DNA of 7,732 bases from CAZCZR01 sp964503455 (GCA_964503455.1 CAZCZR010000073.1:1-7732); one strand, 5' to 3'; counted from the stretch's first letter, positions 1 through 6,710 are shown. Notes: a model not told the origin generated them from the letters alone. Numbers and translations are program-made.

Positions 1-33
1 ATGGTTTTTGTATGCCGTTTCCGGCTTTAGTTT

Positions 34-2475
34 TTACCTTACCACAAGCTTCTTATCCTCACAGTCCACGGTCACGGACGAGCCGGGGGTTATCTCGCCG
101 TCTATTATCTTTTCGGAGAGCATATCCTCGACGCGGCTCTGTATCGCGCGGCGCAGGGGTCTTGCGCCGTATTCCTCATCAAAGCCGGACTCGGCGATTT
201 CCGCTATTGCCGCATCTGTAAACGATGCCGTTATGCCGCTTTCGCTAAGGCGCTTTTTCACGTTCTCGATCATAAGCGACGCTATGCTTTTTATATTCTC
301 CTCTGTAAGACGGTCGAACACGATTATATCATCTATCCTGTTCAAAAACTCCGGCTTGAAGGCTCTCTTTACTTCAGCCATTACCTTTTCGGTTATCTTA
401 TCGTGTTCGCTCTTTCCCGCGTCAGCTTCTTCTTTTCCGAAGCCGAGACGCGAGCCCTGCTTTCCGAGTATGCTCTTCGCTCCCAGATTGGAAGTCATAA
501 TAATGACGGTGTTCCTGAAATCCACTCTCCTGCCTTGAGCATCGGTGAGAATACCGTCCTCAAGTATCTGCAGCATGATATTAAACACATCCGGATGCGC
601 CTTTTCTATCTCGTCAAACAGAAGCACACAGTACGGCTTTTTCCTTATCTTCTCGGTGAGCTGTCCGCCCTCCTCAAAGCCTACATATCCCGGAGGCGAA
701 CCGATGAACTTCGATACGGCGTGCTTTTCCATATACTCCGACATATCGACTCTGATCATATCGTCCTCGGAGCCGAACATTACCTCGGCAAGCGACTTTG
801 AAAGCTCTGTCTTTCCCACGCCTGTGGGACCTAAAAACAGGAATGAGCCTATCGGACGCTTCGGATCCTTCAAGCCGGCTCTGCCGCGCCTTATCGCCTT
901 GGACACGGACTTTACAGCCTCGTCCTGACCTATAACGCGCTCATGCAAAAGCGCTTCAAGGTTTTTAAGCTTTTCGTTCTCGCCCTCGGTCAGACGCTTT
1001 ACAGGTATTTTCGTCCACTCCGACAATATCTCCGCAATATCATCCGCGTCAACGGTCAGTCCCGCTGAACTGCCCTTTTCTTCCCATTTGTTCTTCTTTT
1101 CGTTGTATTCCTTCTCAAGCGCAAGCTCCTCTTTGCGGATGTCCGCCGCCTTTTCAAAATCCTGCGCCGCAACTGCCGCTTCCTTTTCGGCGGCTATCGC
1201 CTTTAACCGCTTTTCGATGCCCTGTATGCCCGACGGTGCGGTCTGCGTGTCAAGACTCTTTTTGCTGGACGCCTCGTCTATAAGGTCGATCGCCTTGTCC
1301 GGCAGGAAACGGTCGGAAATGTATCTCGCCGACAGCTTCACCGCCGCTGACAGAGCCTCGTCCGTGATAGAAACCTTGTGATGCGCCTCGTACTTGTCGC
1401 GGATGCCCTTCAAAATCTCAAGCGTTTCTTCCTCGGTCGGCTCGCCTATAATCACAGGCTGAAAACGCCTTTCCAAAGCCGCGTCCTTTTCGATGTACTT
1501 CTTGTACTCCTTCAAGGTGGTCGCTCCCACAAGCTGAAGCTCTCCCCTTGCAAGGGACGGCTTTAGGATATTCGACGCGTCCATCGCGCCCTCGGCGCTT
1601 CCCGTACCGACAATGGTGTGGATCTCGTCTATAAACAGGATAACATCGCTGTTTTTCTTGACCTCGTCAATAATGGCGTTCATGCGTTCCTCAAACTCGC
1701 CCCTGTACTTAGCTCCGGCAACTACCGATGAAAGATCCAGCGCCAACAGACGCTTGTTCTTCAAGGGCTCCGGAACGCTGCCCTCGGCAATCCTCTGCGC
1801 AAGGCCTTCCGCCACAGCCGTCTTACCTACACCCGGCTCGCCTACAAGACACGGATTGTTCTTGGTGCGGCGCGCAAGTATCTGGATAACTCTGCTTATC
1901 TCGGTATCTCTGCCAATAACCGGATCACAGCCGTTTTCACGGGCTATCTGCGTTAAATCGCGGGAGTACTTGTCAAGGGTGGGCGTCGATGACTGACCGC
2001 CTCTCTCCCCCTGTTTTTCCGCCGCCGAAAAGGCGAAGTCGTTCTTTATCTGCGCGGCAAGGTTCTTTGCAAGCAATCCGCAGTCAACGCCCATGCTCTC
2101 TATTATCTTGACCGCCAGTGCCGACCTGTCGCTGATCAGCGCTATTAAAATATGCTCCGTACCGACATAGCTGTGAGCAAGCTGTCTTGCCTCGGCCGCG
2201 CTTAGCTGAAGCGCCCTCTTGCTTCTGGGCGTAAAATCTATCTGCGACGACGGATCCAGCGGATCGCCGGTGCCTATGACGCGCTTTATTATACCGAGAG
2301 TTGTGTCATAGTCCGCGCCGCTGTCGGCAAGCGCTCTCGCCGCAACGCCCGTACCCTCGCGTATCAAACCGAGCAGTATATGCTCGCTGCCTATATACGG
2401 ATGCCCCAGCTCCAGAGCCGATTTCCTCGCCAGCTCCAAAGCCGCTTTCGCTTTTTCTGTAAATTGTACTGACAT
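34..2475 (-). CDS. clpC: ClpC, AAA+ unfoldase of the ClpCP protease
   Basis: This is a cytoplasmic Hsp100 ATPase that unfolds substrates, including arginine-phosphorylated proteins, and feeds them to ClpP. Its 813 residues are complete and of normal length. Two Clp_N repeats lie at about 1-145; Glu31 and Glu107, in G(S/T)EHIL contexts, match the phosphoarginine-reading glutamates of Bacillus ClpC. The first AAA+ domain has Walker A GEPGVGKT at 212-219, a KYRGEF pore loop at 256-261 and Walker B Asp283-Glu284. A UVR/coiled middle domain spans about 425-465, where McsA/MecA-type adaptors bind. The second AAA+ domain has GPTGVGKT at 549-556, a GYVGF pore loop at 596-600 and FDE at 620-622. The ClpP-docking loop contains LGF at 677-679. 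An AAGGAGG ribosome site (2484-2490) lies 8 nt upstream of ATG. It is the last visible gene of the ctsR operon, 83 nt after mcsB. The middle domain and LGF loop favour ClpC over ClpA or ClpB. Confidence 0.98.
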   Translation of the reverse strand: MSVQFTEKAKAALELARKSALELGHPYIGSEHILLGLIREGTGVAARALADSGADYDTTLGIIKRVIGTGDPLDPSSQIDFTPRSKRALQLSAAEARQLAHSYVGTEHILIALISDRSALAVKIIESMGVDCGLLAKNLAAQIKNDFAFSAAEKQGERGGQSSTPTLDKYSRDLTQIARENGCDPVIGRDTEISRVIQILARRTKNNPCLVGEPGVGKTAVAEGLAQRIAEGSVPEPLKNKRLLALDLSSVVAGAKYRGEFEERMNAIIDEVKKNSDVILFIDEIHTIVGTGSAEGAMDASNILKPSLARGELQLVGATTLKEYKKYIEKDAALERRFQPVIIGEPTEEETLEILKGIRDKYEAHHKVSITDEALSAAVKLSARYISDRFLPDKAIDLIDEASSKKSLDTQTAPSGIQGIEKRLKAIAAEKEAAVAAQDFEKAADIRKEELALEKEYNEKKNKWEEKGSSAGLTVDADDIAEILSEWTKIPVKRLTEGENEKLKNLEALLHERVIGQDEAVKSVSKAIRRGRAGLKDPKRPIGSFLFLGPTGVGKTELSKSLAEVMFGSEDDMIRVDMSEYMEKHAVSKFIGSPPGYVGFEEGGQLTEKIRKKPYCVLLFDEIEKAHPDVFNIMLQILEDGILTDAQGRRVDFRNTVIIMTSNLGAKSILGKQGSRLGFGKEEADAGKSEHDKITEKVMAEVKRAFKPEFLNRIDDIIVFDRLTEENIKSIASLMIENVKKRLSESGITASFTDAAIAEIAESGFDEEYGARPLRRAIQSRVEDMLSEKIIDGEITPGSSVTVDCEDKKLVVR

Positions 2476-2483
2476 ATCCTATT

Positions 2484-2490
2484 CCTCCTT
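2484..2490 (-). promoter_or_regulatory. Ribosome binding site of clpC
   Basis: The minus strand reads AAGGAGG, 8 nt before the clpC ATG. This is a full Shine-Dalgarno match and fixes the start at 2475. It suggests strong independent initiation of clpC, which is not translationally coupled to mcsB. Confidence 0.85.
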
Positions 2491-2506
2491 CATATCTGTT
2501 GTCCGT

Positions 2507-2548
2507 TATATGCTATAAATTGTTTGTTATGAATCGTTTGTTATGAAT
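2507..2548. repeat. Short tandem repeat in the mcsB-clpC spacer
   Basis: Two adjacent 14-bp units (2521-2534 and 2535-2548) read TGTTTGTTATGAAT and CGTTTGTTATGAAT on the plus strand and differ only in the first base. A third, weaker unit precedes them at 2507-2520 and matches 10 of 14 positions. They fill half of the 83-nt spacer between mcsB and clpC. No CtsR box or recognisable promoter is seen in the same spacer. The function is unknown; replication slippage is the simplest origin. Confidence 0.8.
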
Positions 2549-2558
2549 TATTTGTCTG

Positions 2559-3551
2559 CTATATCAGGCTTCTCAGCACCTCGGCGCGCTTTTTGTCGCG
2601 TTCCTCGGGCGAAAGCTCCTCGCTGCCGGAAATTACCGCCGGCTCGGTCATTACCACAGCCTCAACAAGGCTCATTTTGTTTTCATTCGGTATTATACCC
2701 ATATTCTGCCCAAGCATTACATCGGATAAAAGCGCCTTTGCCTCATCCGACGAGATCATTCTCGCGTATTTGAGCGTACCGTAGGATCGCCACAGCTTAT
2801 CGGCGACTGCGGAGCCGTTCTTTTTCATAAGGCTTTCTCTGGCTTTTTTCTCGGCGTTTTCTATCTGTCCCGCCACATTTTTGACTGCGGCTATTATATC
2901 CTCCTCCGAAATGCCCGACGTTACCTGATTGGATATTTGGTACATACATCCCTTTGCCTCGGAGCCTTCGCCGTACATTCCGCGCACCGCTATGCCCAAA
3001 GACGACGCGGATGAAATAATGCTTTGCATACTTCCCGCCGCAGACAGCGCCGGAAGATGCATCATCACAGACGCTCTCAAGCCTGTGCCGGTATTGGTCG
3101 GACACGCCGTCAGATAACCGAACTCCTCATCAAAGGCATAGTCAAGCTTTTGCTCTATCGCGTCATCCGCCGCGTTTGCCGCGCTCCAAGCCTCGTCAAG
3201 GCACTCGCCCGGACGTATCACCTGTATGCGCAGATGATCCTCCTCCATAAGCATAATGCTCATTGTCTTGTCGGCGCTCACCATATACGCCTTGCCTGCG
3301 CCCTTTAGCATATCAAAGCTGATAAGATGCTCCTCCGCAAGCGCGCGCCGCCGCTTCGGATCCATAGCCGACAGATCGAAAAACTCCATATCCTTCCCTA
3401 TCGCCGACTCCGACACCGCCTTTTTTATCCTCTCCGACACCGCCGCCTTGTCCGAAAGCGCGTTCGGGAACGGACAGTCCGCAATATTTCTCGCAAGCCT
3501 TATCCTTGTGCTGATGATTATATCCGATGTATTGTTCTTGTACCAGATCAT
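2559..3551 (-). CDS. mcsB: McsB, protein arginine kinase
   Basis: McsB phosphorylates arginine side chains using ATP. In Firmicutes this inactivates CtsR and marks damaged proteins for ClpCP. The protein has the phosphagen-kinase catalytic fold without the animal N-domain. Visible motifs are the nucleotide-binding STRIRLARN at 14-22, EEDHLRIQ at 103-110, the CPTNTGTGLR signature at 150-159 with the family active-site cysteine at Cys150, and RGMYGE at 190-195. At 330 residues it is about 30 shorter than the Bacillus protein; part of the difference is a shorter N-terminus before STRIRLARN. The ATG overlaps the mcsA stop by 4 nt (ATGA), so the two are translationally coupled, and GAGGGG lies just upstream. 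The stop is TAG. The absence of an N-terminal creatine-kinase domain and its position between mcsA and clpC exclude an arginine metabolism kinase. Confidence 0.97.
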   Translation of the reverse strand: MIWYKNNTSDIIISTRIRLARNIADCPFPNALSDKAAVSERIKKAVSESAIGKDMEFFDLSAMDPKRRRALAEEHLISFDMLKGAGKAYMVSADKTMSIMLMEEDHLRIQVIRPGECLDEAWSAANAADDAIEQKLDYAFDEEFGYLTACPTNTGTGLRASVMMHLPALSAAGSMQSIISSASSLGIAVRGMYGEGSEAKGCMYQISNQVTSGISEEDIIAAVKNVAGQIENAEKKARESLMKKNGSAVADKLWRSYGTLKYARMISSDEAKALLSDVMLGQNMGIIPNENKMSLVEAVVMTEPAVISGSEELSPEERDKKRAEVLRSLI

Positions 3552-3913
3552 TTTAATCCCCTCTTTTCCTCTATTGCGCGTATCTTTTTATGGATCTCGG
3601 CGGCTTCTGAATATCTCTCGTTTTTTACGGCTTCCGAAAGCTTTGCTTTTAAAGCTTCGTATTCCTTTTTAGCTTTCATGTCGCCGCCCGTCCTTGACGG
3701 TATCTTGCCGATATGCTTCGATGACTTCTGCGTCTGTGAAAGCACCTGTCTTATAGTCGGGCGGAATGTGTCATAGCACTTGCCGCAGCCGAGCCTGCCT
3801 AGCTTGGAAAACTCGCTGTACGTGCGCCCGCAGCCGGGGCAGCGCTTTTCCTCGTGGTATATGTGCGGGAATATATCAAACCCGTCAAAAAAATCCGAAA
3901 ACATATCATACAT
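3548..3913 (-). CDS. mcsA: McsA, zinc-finger/UVR activator of McsB (short form)
   Basis: In Bacillus, McsA binds and activates the McsB kinase and helps control CtsR and ClpC. This 121-residue version has one zinc-binding unit, Cys25-x-x-Cys28 and Cys43-x-x-Cys46, with the family spacing CPGC...F..LGRLGCGKCYDTF. Next comes the usual H-x-GK-P segment at 67-72 and a C-terminal UVR helix pair at about 82-117, like the middle domain of ClpC. Bacillus McsA has about 185 residues and a further N-terminal zinc finger that is missing here. The start at 3913 has a full AAGGAGG site 8 nt upstream, and an in-frame TGA lies about 24 nt before it, so the short form is not a misplaced start. The phenylalanine-rich first 15 residues resemble the linker that normally follows the first finger. 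The stop overlaps mcsB. Confidence 0.93.
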   Translation of the reverse strand: MYDMFSDFFDGFDIFPHIYHEEKRCPGCGRTYSEFSKLGRLGCGKCYDTFRPTIRQVLSQTQKSSKHIGKIPSRTGGDMKAKKEYEALKAKLSEAVKNERYSEAAEIHKKIRAIEEKRGLK

Positions 3914-3921
3914 GGTAAAAT

Positions 3922-3929
3922 TCCTCCTT
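3922..3929 (-). promoter_or_regulatory. Ribosome binding site that fixes the mcsA start
   Basis: The minus strand reads AAGGAGGA with 8 nt before ATG at 3913. Together with the in-frame TGA upstream, it shows that the short McsA begins at this codon. Confidence 0.85.
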
Positions 3930-3937
3930 AATCAAAC

Positions 3938-3966
3938 GCCCGATTACATGAATTGCCGTATCGGGC
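3938..3966 (-). other. Hairpin in the ctsR-mcsA spacer
   Basis: A perfect 7-bp inverted repeat (GCCCGAT and ATCGGGC, at 3938-3944 and 3960-3966) encloses a 15-nt loop. On the transcript it sits just before the mcsA ribosome site. No run of U follows, so it is unlikely to be a full terminator. It could mark mRNA processing or stabilise the downstream part. The role is inferred only from position. Confidence 0.45.
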
Positions 3967-4022
3967 TTATTCATTTTTCCGGTTTGCGTTAAGTGCATTT
4001 AATACGGATCGCTTATTGCAAA

Positions 4023-4454
4023 TTAACCGATACTGATCAGCACCTGCTTTAAAATACTTGCCCTCAGCCGCGCCGCGTCGGGATTGGGCAGGCGGATCGC
4101 CTCATCCGAAAGCGCCGCGTCCAAAACCCGTCCGGCATCCTCCGAAACCGCGCCCGATGATACAAGATACGCCGCTACCGCTTTCGCGTCCGCCCGGCTT
4201 ATCGAGTCGCCTATGCCCTCAATTATTGACGAGGGCGATGAGCGCAGCCGCATTATCCTGATGTATCCTCCGCCGCCGCGCTTTGACTCCACAGTGTAGC
4301 CGCGCTCCGGCGTGAACCTTGTCGATATAACGTAATTGATCTGCGACGGCACACATTCAAACACCGACGCTAACTCGTTGCGCTTAAGCTCCGCTTCGCC
4401 GTTCTCCTTTAACAGCTCCGTGATAAAAAGCTCTATCCTGTCGCTTATTCCCAT
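4023..4454 (-). CDS. ctsR: CtsR, repressor of class III heat-shock genes
   Basis: CtsR is a dimeric winged-helix repressor that binds direct heptad repeats (GGTCAAA-type) at clp promoters, and heat or McsB-dependent events release it. This 143-residue protein begins with the family N-terminus (MGISDRIELFI). It has a DNA-recognition helix segment around CVPSQINYVISTRF (34-47) and the diagnostic glycine-rich wing RGGGGYIRI at 59-67. Arg59 corresponds to the wing arginine that McsB phosphorylates in Bacillus-type proteins. The C-terminal half (about 72-143) is the helical dimerisation domain. Length is near the usual 150. GAGG and GGGGG tracts precede the ATG. It is the first gene of the operon and is preceded by its own operator, indicating autorepression. 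The mcsA gene starts 109 nt downstream. Confidence 0.97.
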   Translation of the reverse strand: MGISDRIELFITELLKENGEAELKRNELASVFECVPSQINYVISTRFTPERGYTVESKRGGGGYIRIMRLRSSPSSIIEGIGDSISRADAKAVAAYLVSSGAVSEDAGRVLDAALSDEAIRLPNPDAARLRASILKQVLISIG

Positions 4455-4487
4455 ATCCTCACTTCCCCCGATTTTTAACCTTATTTT

Positions 4488-4510
4488 TTTGACTTTGACT
4501 TTCTTTGACC
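4488..4510 (-). promoter_or_regulatory. CtsR operator (CtsR box) of the ctsR operon
   Basis: The minus strand at 4510-4494 reads GGTCAAAGAAAGTCAAA, two direct heptads separated by 3 nt and matching the known CtsR consensus (GGTCAAANANRGTCAAA). A third, overlapping heptad AGTCAAA extends to 4488. The site lies a few bases downstream of the -10 box, over the predicted transcription start and early transcript, where bound CtsR would block initiation. Confidence 0.93.
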
Positions 4511-4522
4511 TTTTGTAATTGT

Positions 4523-4551
4523 ATTATAACATCGTCCCGCGTGCTTGTCAA
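4523..4551 (-). promoter_or_regulatory. Sigma-A promoter of ctsR-mcsA-mcsB-clpC
   Basis: The -35 is TTGACA (4546-4551 on the minus strand) and the -10 is TATAAT (4523-4528), separated by exactly 17 nt, a perfect consensus match. Transcription should begin near 4516, giving a leader of about 60 nt that contains the CtsR box. AT-rich sequence upstream of the -35 (about 4554-4590) may act as an UP element. Confidence 0.93.
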
Positions 4552-4596
4552 GTGTTTTTCTGTATATATTTTGTGAACAATTTGTTAATAAGCGAT

Positions 4597-4632
4597 AAAA
4601 AACCTCCGTAAAACTTTGCCGTCTTACGGAGG
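4597..4632 (-). terminator. Rho-independent terminator after the mrp-spoIID gene run
   Basis: A perfect 9-bp stem (CCTCCGTAA with TTACGGAGG, at 4603-4611 and 4624-4632) has a 12-nt loop and is followed on the minus strand by six T (4602-4597). It lies 17 nt after the stop of the membrane-protein gene and separates this run from the ctsR promoter. Confidence 0.93.
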
Positions 4633-4649
4633 GTACTTTCTCGTCTTAA

Positions 4650-5240
4650 TTATTTCTTTTCATATATGCCGCTTATAAGCTTATCCGTCAGGTCGATCCT
4701 CCTCATGCCGGTATAATATCCCGCCACGGAGGCGACGAGCGGCACGGCAAACACGATAACCATTCCGACTGCGCTGAAGCCGCCCATGCTCATTTTCACT
4801 ATGGCAACATACGGGAATGTCCACATATAAAACAGCATATTGTTTATTGAGCTTGAAAGCGAAAATATATAGCCGTCGATGGAAGCAAAGCGCCATGTCA
4901 CCCAATAAAGTCCCCATAAAAGCAGCGTCGCCGCCCATATCGAAGCGGTCAGCAGCAGGCTTTTACGCATATCGGGCTTAAACTGCGAGTACGAGCGCGT
5001 ATCATATACCGCCGTCTTGTGCGCGGCGTTGTATATGCAAAGAAAATTGACCGCACCGAATACCACCGAAAATATATACTTCCATACCGGCGCTTCCACA
5101 AACCACCAGAACACAAGCGTTCCGAACAGAAACGCTATCACCGAGCCTTCCAGATGCGCAAGCACCGATGACATACACTGCCCGAAAAGAGTTCTTTCGG
5201 CAGGATTATCTATTTTCCGCTCTGTTATTGTATTTTCCAT
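4650..5240 (-). CDS. Unrecognised multi-pass membrane protein, downstream of spoIID
   Basis: I do not recognise the family of this 196-residue protein. Hydrophobic segments lie at about 31-50, 53-71, 95-116, 132-148 and 155-177, so it has four or five membrane passes. Charge places the N-terminus (ERK...ER), the 72-93 loop (HK, R, K, RK) and the RRIDLTDK tail inside the cell, which fits four passes better than five; the 132-148 segment may be re-entrant. It is rich in Trp and Tyr, and no catalytic motif or metal-site cysteine cluster is seen. An AAAGGAGA site lies 7 nt upstream and overlaps the spoIID stop. The gene starts only 12 nt after spoIID and is followed by a strong terminator, so it is almost certainly co-transcribed with spoIID. 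A sporulation or envelope role is a guess from position only. Confidence 0.85.
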   Translation of the reverse strand: MENTITERKIDNPAERTLFGQCMSSVLAHLEGSVIAFLFGTLVFWWFVEAPVWKYIFSVVFGAVNFLCIYNAAHKTAVYDTRSYSQFKPDMRKSLLLTASIWAATLLLWGLYWVTWRFASIDGYIFSLSSSINNMLFYMWTFPYVAIVKMSMGGFSAVGMVIVFAVPLVASVAGYYTGMRRIDLTDKLISGIYEKK

Positions 5241-5252
5241 GATTTTCTCCTT

Positions 5253-6191
5253 TCAGCTCTTTGTTATTTGAGTATCCGTATAGTAATGCAAAAGTATATC
5301 CCGATAACCGCTGCCCGCGTCCGCCATATATTTTGCTCCGTACTGGCTCATCCCGACGCCGTGACCGTAGCCTTTGACGCTGAAATAATACATTCCGTTA
5401 TTCTCCGTGATCACAACATTTGTCGATCTTAGTCCGAACAGTGTGCGGAACTCCGTTCCTTTTACGTTCACTCCTCCGAGAGTCACCGTCTTAAGACCTC
5501 CTGCGGGCGACTTTTCAAAATCGCCTATAACGCCTTTGTCCGCGTCAAAATCAGCGTACTTTTGCTTAACCGTTTTTTCAAAATCCTCACCGCTTATCAC
5601 AAGCTCGGAGTTATAGTCCGGCGCCTGCTTATCCCATTCGGAATCCACGCTTACAAGATAGGGATATTCTCCTCCCCACACATCCTCCGCCGCCTCGGTT
5701 TTGCCTGAAGATATTGAATGGAACACAGCCTCTATCGCTTTGCCCTCATACGTTACAAGCTCGCCCTCGGTCGCTTTTACGGCATTTTTCATCTTGCGGT
5801 AATTTTTTCCGTAATCTTCTCCCCAGCTTTCCTTCAGCTGCGAACGGCTTTTCCATGCCTTGCAGTGCGTGCTGTCGGTGCAGATGTCCGCGCCATGATG
5901 CTCCTCCGGCTTTGCGGACGACAGCTTCTTATTTATAAGGTACGTCCTTGCAGCGACAGCCTGCGCCTTTAAAGCCTCCTCCGGAAACTCCGCGGGCATC
6001 TCGGCGGCTGTCACGCCCGTAAGATAATCGCCGATTTTCATCGTGCGCACCTCGTCCTCATCCGCGATATACACCTTTACCCTCTCATCGTCAACGCTTC
6101 TTTGCGATGTGCCGTGAAGCGTCACCGCCGCAAACGGTATCACAAAAAATATCATAGCCGTATAGATCAGTATCAGCGCAAGCCTTTTCAT
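5253..6191 (-). CDS. spoIID: SpoIID, sporulation peptidoglycan lytic transglycosylase
   Basis: SpoIID is a mother-cell enzyme that cleaves septal peptidoglycan glycan strands with SpoIIP and SpoIIM during engulfment of the forespore. This 312-residue protein has an N-terminal membrane anchor at about 4-26. The catalytic-region motif AAEMPAEFPEEALKAQAVAA starts at residue 62, and Glu64 corresponds to the catalytic acid. His98, Cys104, His109 and Cys110 match the spacing of the two-His, two-Cys zinc site known in clostridial SpoIID. The C-terminal signature GYGHGVGMSQYGA is at 274-286. Length is close to the usual 330-340. An AAAGGGG site lies upstream of ATG. It starts 54 nt after the preceding gene and ends 12 nt before the membrane protein. 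A SpoIID-domain cell-wall amidase enhancer such as LytB is possible, but the compact size and anchor favour SpoIID. Confidence 0.94.
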   Translation of the reverse strand: MKRLALILIYTAMIFFVIPFAAVTLHGTSQRSVDDERVKVYIADEDEVRTMKIGDYLTGVTAAEMPAEFPEEALKAQAVAARTYLINKKLSSAKPEEHHGADICTDSTHCKAWKSRSQLKESWGEDYGKNYRKMKNAVKATEGELVTYEGKAIEAVFHSISSGKTEAAEDVWGGEYPYLVSVDSEWDKQAPDYNSELVISGEDFEKTVKQKYADFDADKGVIGDFEKSPAGGLKTVTLGGVNVKGTEFRTLFGLRSTNVVITENNGMYYFSVKGYGHGVGMSQYGAKYMADAGSGYRDILLHYYTDTQITKS

Positions 6192-6211
6192 ATCATCAGC
6201 CCCTTTACCAA

Positions 6212-6240
6212 TAAATATGAAAGAACTGTGCGGGATATGA
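6212..6240 (-). promoter_or_regulatory. Weak candidate sigma-E promoter before spoIID
   Basis: On the minus strand a TCATATC element (6234-6240) resembles the sigma-E -35 (kmATATT, six of seven). After a 14-nt spacer comes CATATTTA (6212-6219), which keeps only the CATA half of the -10 consensus CATACANT. Position and spacing fit, and spoIID is sigma-E dependent in Bacillus. However, the predicted start would leave a leader of only about 14 nt. Confidence 0.25.
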
Positions 6241-6245
6241 GGATT

Positions 6246-6710
6246 TTATGCGCGGTTCATATCGTCATGCTCCGCTATATATTTTTCCAGTATTCCCGCC
6301 GCGTCGGCTATTATGTCGGGGCAAGGACGCTTTTTGTAGTATTCGGCGGTACGCTTTTCAGGTATGTGGGATTCCTTTTTATCGCCTATGCCAAGAAGCT
6401 CCCTGCATACGATACTGCCGTGACGCTCTTTGAACTCGCCGCAAAGCTCCCGCACTTTTCCGTAAAGCTCCGCTTTTTCGTCAAAGTCCTTTGGTGTGCT
6501 GTAGCCGTATTTCATACCCGCCGCCATAAGCATACCCGACACTGCGCCGCATACCTCTCTCATGCGTCCCATACCCCCGCCGAACGGCGACGCCAGACGC
6601 ACTGCCGTTTCAAAATCCATGCCCAGTTCCTCGCAAAAAGCCCCGAACACCGACTGCGAACAATTATATCCCGACAAAAATAACTCTCTTGCCCGTTCCG
6701 ACTTAGTCAT
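6246..6710 (-). CDS. C_GCAxxG_C_C family cysteine-rich protein
   Basis: This is a small soluble protein of the C_GCAxxG_C_C family, which is named for its spaced cysteines; the function is not established and a redox or metal role is usually presumed. Among its 154 residues are the YNCSQSV segment (Cys17), Cys26, the core CGAVSG at 54-59, Cys90, Cys102 in GSIVCREL and Cys130 in RPCPD. No signal peptide or membrane segment is seen. A GGAG site lies inside the end of mrp, and the start ATG overlaps the mrp stop by 8 nt (ATGACTAA), so translation is probably coupled. The tight pairing with an Fe-S carrier ATPase suggests, by inference only, that it may receive or handle a metal cluster. The family call is firm; the biochemical role is open. 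Confidence 0.9.
   Translation of the reverse strand: MTKSERARELFLSGYNCSQSVFGAFCEELGMDFETAVRLASPFGGGMGRMREVCGAVSGMLMAAGMKYGYSTPKDFDEKAELYGKVRELCGEFKERHGSIVCRELLGIGDKKESHIPEKRTAEYYKKRPCPDIIADAAGILEKYIAEHDDMNRA

Larger units (their letters stand above)
3906..3974 (-). other. Possible 22-codon ORF upstream of mcsA (unproven)
   Basis: An ATG at 3974 opens 22 codons that start MNKPDTAIHV and end EEFYHV, with TGA overlapping the first 8 nt of mcsA. The ribosome site is weak (GGAAAA immediately before ATG). The ORF reads through the mcsA Shine-Dalgarno sequence, so its translation could affect initiation of mcsA. No zinc-finger cysteines are present, so it is not the lost McsA N-terminus. It could equally be chance. 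Confidence 0.2.

Noticed and set aside
14..25. GCCG-TTTC-CGGC hairpin after clpC
   Set aside because: The stem is only 4 bp and no T run follows on the minus strand. A T-rich stretch follows on the plus strand, but the window edge prevents judging a convergent gene. It is not strong enough to call a terminator.
8..538. Plus-strand 176-codon ORF and other plus-strand ORFs within clpC, mcsB and spoIID
   Set aside because: Ser/Phe/Leu-rich translations antisense to strongly conserved genes, with no own signals.
2797..3105. Minus-strand 102-codon ORF inside mcsB in another frame (also 4681-4938 inside the membrane-protein gene)
   Set aside because: Arg/Gly-rich alternate-frame reading of confirmed coding sequence.
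3989..4002. Near-palindrome TTAAGTGCATTTAA in the ctsR-mcsA spacer
   Set aside because: It has a mismatch in the arms, is AT-rich and short, and matches no known operator I can name.
4571..4590. Possible Rex-like operator (TTGTGAA and TTGTTAA halves) between the terminator and the ctsR promoter
   Set aside because: The two halves are direct, not inverted, repeats. Rex sites are palindromic, and AT-rich sequence gives such matches by chance.
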